From contig CM055101.1 of NCBI GenBank assembly GCA_029204225.1, positions 35,391,648-35,455,647 on the forward strand: a stretch of 64,000 bases of DNA. Direction: 5' to 3'. The stretch comes from Diphasiastrum complanatum. Taxonomy: Eukaryota > Streptophyta > Lycopodiopsida > Lycopodiales > Lycopodiaceae. Positions 57,481-64,000 of this stretch are shown piece by piece. How positions within the stretch are numbered: the first letter of the stretch is position 1; each line of letters opens with the position of its first letter. The notes below the pieces were generated by a model, which was not told the origin of the DNA, ran no database searches, and saw only the letters and a list, made by a program, of their open reading frames with translations. A program made the translations under genes and the position numbers.

Positions 57481-58556
57481 GTTGGGTGAGAGGCAGACCC
57501 ATATTGGATCTGTGCAGATTCTAGGCATTTGCACCATTGATCAGGCAATCAACATTCGCTATCCAAGTTTAGGGTGGCCAATCACAAATGCAATGAACTG
57601 AAAGAGATTATCCATAATGTGCTAAGTTACTCTTTTTGGGTCTATGAGCTCCTAGTGTTATGCTTTTTGCAAACATTCTTATGGGATTGCATAGGAGAGA
57701 GCTTGAGGTAAAAGGTCGCTAGTGCATTAGCATTCTAGGATTGTTTGTGTTATTTTCATGAAGTGAATGCAAAGTAGATTATGGGATTTTGCGTGATACC
57801 TTAAGTGTGTGATGTGGTATGTGGATTGGAGTCTGTGGGGAAAGAGTGAGGTGTGATACAGAGGGTTAAGACGAAGAGTGGAAAAGAATGTGCGTGGATA
57901 GGAAAATATAAATGAATGTGGTTCTAATTCAATCAATGTATGTTTTCAACTCTTTCTAATTATCTCTTGCTTAGTTTACCCACCTTGTTTGCTAGCATTT
58001 GGCCTTGTTGTTTGTGAAGGATTGCAACGTTTCTTAGTGGTGAACCATCTTCATAGGCTCCTCATTGGACTGATCCCACCACTTGTGCTACAACAACTCT
58101 AGAGATATCTTCCTAAAAGAATCTCGACACAATCTGAGCTTGGTGTTGGAATGGAATGGCTATTTCATCCTCTAACTCCATGGATGTCCTAGATTGTCGT
58201 CCGGTGAAGGAGGTATTGTGAAGGTGAGTATCTCTTTTACTATATTGATCATCATGACATAGGTCTCTTCAAAGGTAAGGCATCTCTCGTATGATCCTTC
58301 GATGAGATCAAGGAACATAGCATAGCTGGGTGATCATGAAAGAGATAGTGGGAATGGCTCACTAGTCTCAAAATTAGCTACTATGAGAATGAGCAAAGAG
58401 GACATATCAACAAAGAGTCACGAGACTCTTTGCGAATAACTAATTAAGAATGTAGAATAGTTTTAAAATTTTGGAGCCCATTGGGTCCAAGTTTAATAAA
58501 AAACACATAAATTTTTTTGTTCACGACATAAACTAGTCATTATTTCTACACATCTC
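57481..58556. other. Intergenic, no gene seen
   Basis: No domain was recognised. It includes a short perfect hairpin, CAAAGAGTC-acga-GACTCTTTG, at 58411-58432. Confidence 0.45.
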
Positions 58557-58986
58557 TGTCAGAATTTGAAATACAAATTCTAGATGGAGATACTAGTCCT
58601 ACTAGCACTCACACAAAACCAAGTATAGAGAGAAAACAGATCATAGGAGAATTGAGCAAATGCCCTAGCTCATTGAATTGAATGGAATAATTGAGGTGGG
58701 ACTCCAGCCTTCTTATATAGTTTCTCTAATGATTGATGAAGCTAATGAGCCTAAAGTAAATAGCAAAATAGCAAAAGCTATTTACTAATAATACTACCTA
58801 TATATAGTAAGAACTAAAAATGAAGTTCTAAGTACTAAAATAGATCCTAATCTATTTGTAGTGCGCCCACCTACATGCATAAGCATAAAAAGCAAATTTA
58901 CTATAACTAGAATGGCCCCTAAAAATAGCACGCAGGCATGGCCAAACTATCATTAAGGGGTGTCAAATAAACATTAATTCCTAACA
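58557..58986 (-). mobile_element. Ty1/copia 3' LTR, 430 bp (minus)
   Basis: On the minus strand the polypurine tract aagggggag (58995-58987) is followed by TGTTAGGAATTAATG (from 58986). A TATA box (ctatataagaagg) lies near 58717, and the LTR ends ...TTCTGACA at 58557, giving TG...CA termini. The flanking sequence beyond has no primer site, as expected for a 3' LTR. Confidence 0.75.
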
Positions 58987-59560
58987 CTCCCCCTTAATGT
59001 TTACTTTGTTATCTATTACTCCTAGAAGTTCTCTAAACTTCTGAAATTTTTCTTTGCCAAGACCTTTGGTAAAGATATCTACAACTTGTTCTTTTGTAGG
59101 GCAATAGATAAGCTCCACTTCATCAGTTTGAATGTTCTCTATGATGAAGTGTTGTTGTACTTCAATATGCTTTGTCCTGCTGTGAAAAACTGGATTTTTC
59201 GCCAATTTAATACAACTTTGATTGTCACATTGAAGTACTGTAGGTGAATCTTGTATCATATGTAGATCATGTAGAATCCTTCGTAACCATATTGCTTCAC
59301 ATGTTGCACTTGTAGTAGCTCGATATTCTGCCTCTGTAGATAATGAAGCAATAGTACGTTGCTTCTTTGAACTCCAAGAAATAGCACCAGAAAAAACATA
59401 ACCTGTAGTAGATCTTCGGTCTTCCGCATCTCCAGCCCAATCAGCATCCACATATCCCTGTAACTTCAAATCATCCTGTCTACCATAGAGAATACCAAAT
59501 CTCAAAGTGCCCTGGATATATCTGAGTATTCGCTTAGCAGCTTTCCAGAGCAATTGTGAG
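58987..59560 (-). pseudogene. Ty1/copia RNase H, intact open segment
   Basis: A 190-codon minus-strand open frame covers the end of RT and all of RNase H, with LWKAAKRILRYIQGTLRFGI at its start. The three acidic catalytic positions are present: GYVDADWAGD, LSTEAEYRA and LQCDNQS. HSRTKHIEVQQHFI and DIFTKGLGKEKF follow, and it ends in VNIKGEC* beside the polypurine tract. This is the best preserved copia segment in the window. The rest of RT is deleted, so the element is not functional. Confidence 0.9.
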
Positions 59561-60200
59561 GCGCTTTTTGCTTACACAAGAAGTTTCGCCCGATCCATTT
59601 GAGAAAACATGCCCTGATATTGATCCTTGATTTTCTACAAGGCTTGGTTATTCAACATAACGATTCACAGTCACCTTCATGCTTCAAGTCGCGCTTCATA
59701 TTCCAAGCAAGAGTCATAAGTGCCTTTAAGATCCCTAAGTAACCAGAGATCTCTTTGTTGCCTGCCAATCATAAATGAGGATGCCAACCAAAAATCTTGT
59801 TTATTGTATTTTCAACATCAAAAGACTTCAATTTTTCATTCAATTCAGTCAATTGTTTATTGCAATCATGGATGTTGTATTTTTGAATTAGTTCACGTAT
59901 TTACTTTGGTTTAGAATTTCAGACAAGGCTTTATTCTTTCTTTCCATCACACCATTTTGTTGAGGAGCGTAGGCAGTAATCGATCGTCTGCTACTTCAAC
60001 ATTCTTTGCCAAATGCATCAAATTCATTAGATTTGTACTCTCCTCCTCAATCACTTCTTAGAACTTTGATTTTCTAATATATTCGGTTTTCAACCAAATG
60101 CTTAAACATCACAAAACTTTGAAAAGCTCGAGACTTGTGTTTTGAGAAATAAATAGCATTTACTGCACGATTATCCTGCTGAAGATGCATCTCCTGATGC
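59561..60200 (-). pseudogene. Ty1/copia integrase fragment, broken
   Basis: On the minus strand: YFSKHKSRAFQSFVMFKHLV then ENRIY, QKIKVLR, GGEYKSNEFDAFGKEC and ITAYAPQQNGVMERK. This is the copia integrase core, where the family has 'LRSDNGGEY' and 'YTPQQNGVAERKN'. Stops and frameshifts are frequent. An internal deletion joins the region near 59930 almost directly to RNase H, removing most of RT. It runs to within about 80 bp of the start codon of the gene at 60278. Confidence 0.75.
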
Positions 60201-60277
60201 TCGTACCCACCTTGCATTTTCTTTATTTCAAACCTGATTCTTAAGTAACAGGATATGAGGAGAGGCATTGGTCGTGG

Positions 60278-61724
60278 ATGAAGATGACTGAGGACTCGCC
60301 GAATTTTGAACGTTTTATATTGAACAACTTCAGCAGCCCTTGTAGTGATGTTTCTGAATTGCTAAAGATGCCCAATGAGCAGGAGTTATATGCAAACCCA
60401 TACAGTCTTTCCGGATTCAACACTTCTTTGGCAGCTCTCAATCTACTTCCTCCTCTCTCATTTTTCACGTCTTATAGGAATAGAATTGGTGCCAGCAGTG
60501 AAGCCATGGAATACAGTGCGCTGCTTTTTAGTAGCAGTCCAGAAATGGATGAAAGTACATTTATTGAGGAACCTCTGGATCAAGGTTTAATTACTTCTGA
60601 TGGGTGTTTAGGAGAGCATGCCAAGGATTATTTGGCTTTTTTCAGCAATTCACCTATCAATTTTGATGCTTACACAACCTTTCCTTTGGAACCGAAGATT
60701 TCACAAGATCCTGCAGTTATGTCACATATCCATTTGTTCACAGAAAGTCAACGTCATATCAAAGAAATTTCAGATGGTGTTGCAGAAGTAGAAGATAGTG
60801 TTGAATCAGGCACAGAACCATGGAGCTCTACTTTCTCTTTGGAATGCCCATTTGTCTTTGAGAACAAAGCTTTGGACTGGAGCATGATGACAAATGAAGG
60901 GCTGTCATACTTTTCCGGCATGGCACAACATTTGAGCAAGTTGCAGTGTGATTGTTGCCAACTTCTACGCTGTATAATCCACTCAAATGGTGCAATTCTT
61001 TATGTCTATAAGCTTCTCTAAACATAATGTAACTCATTAAGGTATCGAGCTGGTGTGGATGATGAGATATGCTTGACTTAAATTCGGGCATCAAGTTCAG
61101 ATTTTTATAACACTTAATCCTTCTCAGTAGATTGATATATTACGTGCTCTGAACATCTACGTAAATAGAACTCAACATTTCTCTCCCAAAAGTATGTAGT
61201 ATTGCCTGAAACCCCTTTTTAAAAAAAGTAGCTCTGTATGAAAGCAGTACATTAAGTTAGCTGGGTTACTTGTATTGGCTTCTTTTGACCAAAGGCATCC
61301 AGGATACAAAACTCGAAATTCATGGACATGATGGTCAAAGCTTTCATGCCGTATTGCACACAAAATTTTGTATTGGTGATGGATGTTCGGCCAAAATAGA
61401 GCTACAAATGGTTGAGTAAGCTCGAACACCTAAGCTACTATTCAGATGCAAATCAATTTAAACTGCGAGAACATAACACTACTCTTTTTTTGAGTTATTT
61501 CCAATACCGATTCTAGACCTTGGCCAGTGATTGGCTTTCAGATTTTGAGACAAATATGGTAAGTTTTCAAGAAATTGTGTAATGAATATCGCAGGTTTCC
61601 AGTAGGGAATGCAGAGTATGTTAAACAATTTCTTTTACAATACAGCCTTTTAAGAAGGAAAGAAGGTTTTGTTCTTCAGCATGATTCTCTTGCAGCCAAT
61701 GTAGATTCAGGTTCTTCTTTTTGA
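60278..61724 (+). CDS. Conserved plant protein of unknown function
   Basis: Three exons, 60278-60989, 61295-61415 and 61595-61724, joined by GT/AG introns with matching phase, give 320 aa. The N-terminal 225 residues are acidic and Ser-rich with no known domain. The C-terminal part is structured: LQCDCCQLLRCIIHSNG at the end of exon 1, IQDTKLEIHGHDGQSFHAVL in exon 2, and EYVKQFLLQYSLLRRKEGFV then LQHDSLA in exon 3. I recall unnamed angiosperm proteins with the same order of blocks ('CxCCQVLREIIH', 'KLEIHG', 'VKQFLVQYC...ML QDPLS'), but no named function. The stop follows DSGSSF. An alternative donor at 61711 could extend the gene. In-frame open sequence continues 36 bases upstream of the ATG, so an earlier exon is possible. 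A copia element ends about 80 bp upstream. Confidence 0.7.
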
Positions 61725-62256
61725 CACTGGAGCAGATTATATCTTGATTTTTCTTTTTTTCCCCACTATCCAATAGAATTGAAAGTTGAGACTCTTGAGT
61801 TACACTTGGCTCAACTTTTCAATCAATCATGTTAATTGTGCTCTGAATGATTATGTGCAAGTTGTTTCTTGAAAATTCCTGCTTTCTTAGCATGCAAGAA
61901 CCGAAACTAGATTTCAAAGTGATGTTGAAGAATGGCTACAATTTATTCACCTTTGTAGTACTAATCAGAACTTTCTGGTAATCAAAAACACTCATTTACT
62001 TCTCTACTCTTCGTGTTGAATTTTGAAAATAAATGAAGGATGATGTGAACGATATTCAAGTCATAAATACTTTTGAGTATACCACGATTATTTGATTTAA
62101 AACTACTATGTGGTAATTAGTGAGACTTAGGACTCATGTGTCTCTGAAATCCCTTGTTGTAGCTGAAGAGTGGATACCATTGTAGTTCCATAAGCTCAAC
62201 CGCAATGCTTTAGAAAGGGCCCTCAAAACCGCTCCTGAGTCCGGGGAGCCGAGTCC
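61725..62256. other. 3' region of the unknown-function gene
   Basis: No further exon or element was recognised. A possible missing 3' exon was looked for here and not found. Confidence 0.4.
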
Positions 62257-62616
62257 CTATTTCTGAGATTTCGGAAGATCAATGTATCGAGCCTTACCAT
62301 TCTGATATATCACCCTCTTTCCCAAAGCTTTTGCCTCACTAAATGCTTTCTTCCAATCCACAACCTGCATGGGGGTGAGATCATCATCCATGAATATAAG
62401 TGTACGTCTAAGCCTGGCCCGTATTTTGAGGGCTGCCCGTCGTTCTTCCAAATTTGTGAAGTGAACAATGAGTGTAGAAGGGTCTCTCTTGGTTCCCCAA
62501 GCTCTTTCCAATCCCTCGGAGTGGTGGTGATTTCCAAGTTTGGGTATATTCACTGAAAACAAAGATGAATGACCTTGGAACTTGGTATAGCTTATTAAAT
62601 AGCGTTCCACTAGCAA
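62257..62616 (-). pseudogene. LINE ORF1 C-terminal fragment
   Basis: An open 119-codon minus-strand frame. STLIVHFTNLEERRAALKIR, ARLRRTLIFMDDDLTPMQ and YQNGKARYIDLPKSQK match the RNA-binding C-terminal half of plant L1-type ORF1 proteins as I recall them ('ALKARARLKGTNIFLDDDLTP'). The N-terminal part is missing. Confidence 0.55.
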
Positions 62617-62779
62617 TTCAACAAAACTTGTATCATTTCACCTTATAAAGGGATGAATGCACTCGAGGGGATTAATCGGCTCCCAAAGTGAAGCCAATAG
62701 AGGGATGTATGTTATTAATTATTACCCAAACTATCGACCATTGAGGGTTTTTGTTGGTACTCCGCACATCGGAGGGCAA

Positions 62780-64000
62780 CGAAAGCATTGATAGATCGAG
62801 GTTCAGGTGCAACCTTGGGTCAAGTTGCTGCCGCTATATTTGGATTAGGGTGGATCATGGTTTGATGAGCCTGGATCGGGACCCCTTTATGGCCATTTGT
62901 TATTTTCCACCAGATACATCAGTTTTCACATCAGATGAGGAGTCACCTTGCGTGGATATCTCTTCGGACATTATCAGGTATGAGGAGCAGGGTTATATTC
63001 TTCTAGCCGGAGACTTCAATGCCCGGACTGGGTCCAGGCAAACGGAGTTCCATAGAGCAGAGGATGATCCGAAACGGATACATGCCATAGACTGGGATGA
63101 TCTTGGCCTCTGATGACGATCGGCAGATGTAGAGGGTCCAATTACAGCATATGGAAAGCAGATGCTTCAGTTGGGCGAGGCTCATGGATTGGCCATTTAT
63201 AATGGCCTACTGTAGTGGCCTGGTTTAGGTGACCGTACTCGTTTCCCACACAACGGAGGGCATAGTGTTGTTGACTATTTCATGGGATCGTGGTCTCTCC
63301 TTCCCTCCATTTCATCCTTCTTGGTTCACCGCACCACCCTCCCTGACCATTCATACCTCTCGCTCTCGATTGGCCTTCTTTGCACCCCACACACTCGTCC
63401 AGTAACCCCCAGCGTGAAGATTGTATATCGCTATACCCCTCAAAACACTCCTCTGTACAGGGAAGCCCTATTTCCCATACGAGAATGCATACTTTAGCAG
63501 ATCCAAACCATCCATACCACTACATCCCTTGCTTTTCCATTTCCACTACCCAAGCACCCACGACACTATTGACCACATAATCCATGGTATGACCATGAAT
63601 GCAACCACCTCCACCAAAATTTGATCAATGCACGCTGCAACCTTTCCCATTTGGTAAAGGACTTATCTCATGTAACTCATATTACGGAAGGGCTATTCTT
63701 CATTGGTAGATCTGGAGAGATTGTGTTTCAGCTCACACATTAGAAATGCGACTAGTATATGCTGACTCTTGCCCAGTGCGGTCCAAACTCGACTTCTATC
63801 AGCACATATCTTGGATAGAATAGTCCATGGAGATCTGATCTCACTACGATTCCTACATTTGGGACTATCATATGCCCTTCATTTCACTTTTGGGCAGCTA
63901 TGTATCTCTTCACATCAACTACAAATAAAGATTGGTCGGTTCTTAAGGATTCCCAAAGATGATAGAATTTGTTAGTTGTATTCCTTGGGTGAGGTGGAGG
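62780..64000 (+). pseudogene. LINE endonuclease domain, broken, runs off the window
   Basis: A plus-strand apurinic-type endonuclease of an L1-type LINE. VDHGLMSLDRDPFMAICYFP leads to GYILLAGDFNARTG, the conserved GDFNAR block (near 63005). A stop comes next, then PHNGGHSVVDYFMGSW and LPDHSYLSLSI, the DH pair near the end of the domain. The linker WYDHECNHLHQNLINARCNL (near 63585-63645) follows before RT. At least three stops or frameshifts occur. RT would lie beyond 64000. Confidence 0.75.

Overview
This is nuclear DNA of a vascular plant with a large, transposon-rich genome. The evidence is a nuclear gene for plastid ribosomal protein S20 with a transit peptide, kilobase-scale introns full of old transposons, Ty1/copia elements primed by the plant initiator-Met tRNA (TGGTATCAGAGC occurs five times, once with a variant), Ty3/gypsy remnants, LINE remnants and (CT)n(CA)n microsatellites. 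The long introns and heavily decayed elements suggest a gymnosperm, a fern or a large-genome angiosperm. The sequence alone does not decide between them.

Host genes. Three spliced genes can be modelled with consistent reading phase. RPS20 lies on the minus strand (15265 to 12075; 3 exons, 192 aa). A CCCH zinc-finger/G-patch protein of the ZGPAT type lies on the plus strand (23787 to 35838; 4 exons, 519 aa, introns of 1.7, 4.8 and 4.0 kb). A plant protein of unknown function lies on the plus strand (60278 to 61724; 3 exons, 320 aa). A fourth gene may begin near 52874, with a transit-peptide-like first exon and one further exon at 53220-53322, but no continuation was found.

Layout. 1-8.5 kb: a minus-strand gypsy gag with a satellite-bearing leader, then a plus-strand gypsy element (LTR, tRNA-Asp-type primer site, tandem-repeat leader, broken gag). 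8.5-11.5 kb: degenerate repeats, a microsatellite and a copia LTR. 12-15.3 kb: RPS20. 16-22.5 kb: gypsy integrase, a copia 3' end, and a second copy of the satellite-bearing gypsy family. 23.4-35.8 kb: the CCCH/G-patch gene; its introns hold two LINE fragments, a hAT-like remnant and a tandem array of a miniature LTR element (TRIM type) whose internal region is only 47 bp. 36-48 kb: a tandem duplication and a series of broken copia elements. 48.75-52.2 kb: a non-LTR retroelement with zinc finger, reverse transcriptase, CCHC knuckle and a restriction-like endonuclease motif, which is unusual for a seed plant. 53.7-57 kb: nested palindromes and repeats. 58.5-60.2 kb: a minus-strand copia element ending within about 80 bp of the third gene. 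62-64 kb: LINE fragments head to head.

All autonomous elements here carry stops, frameshifts or truncations. I saw no active transposon, CRISPR array, rRNA gene or convincing tRNA gene.
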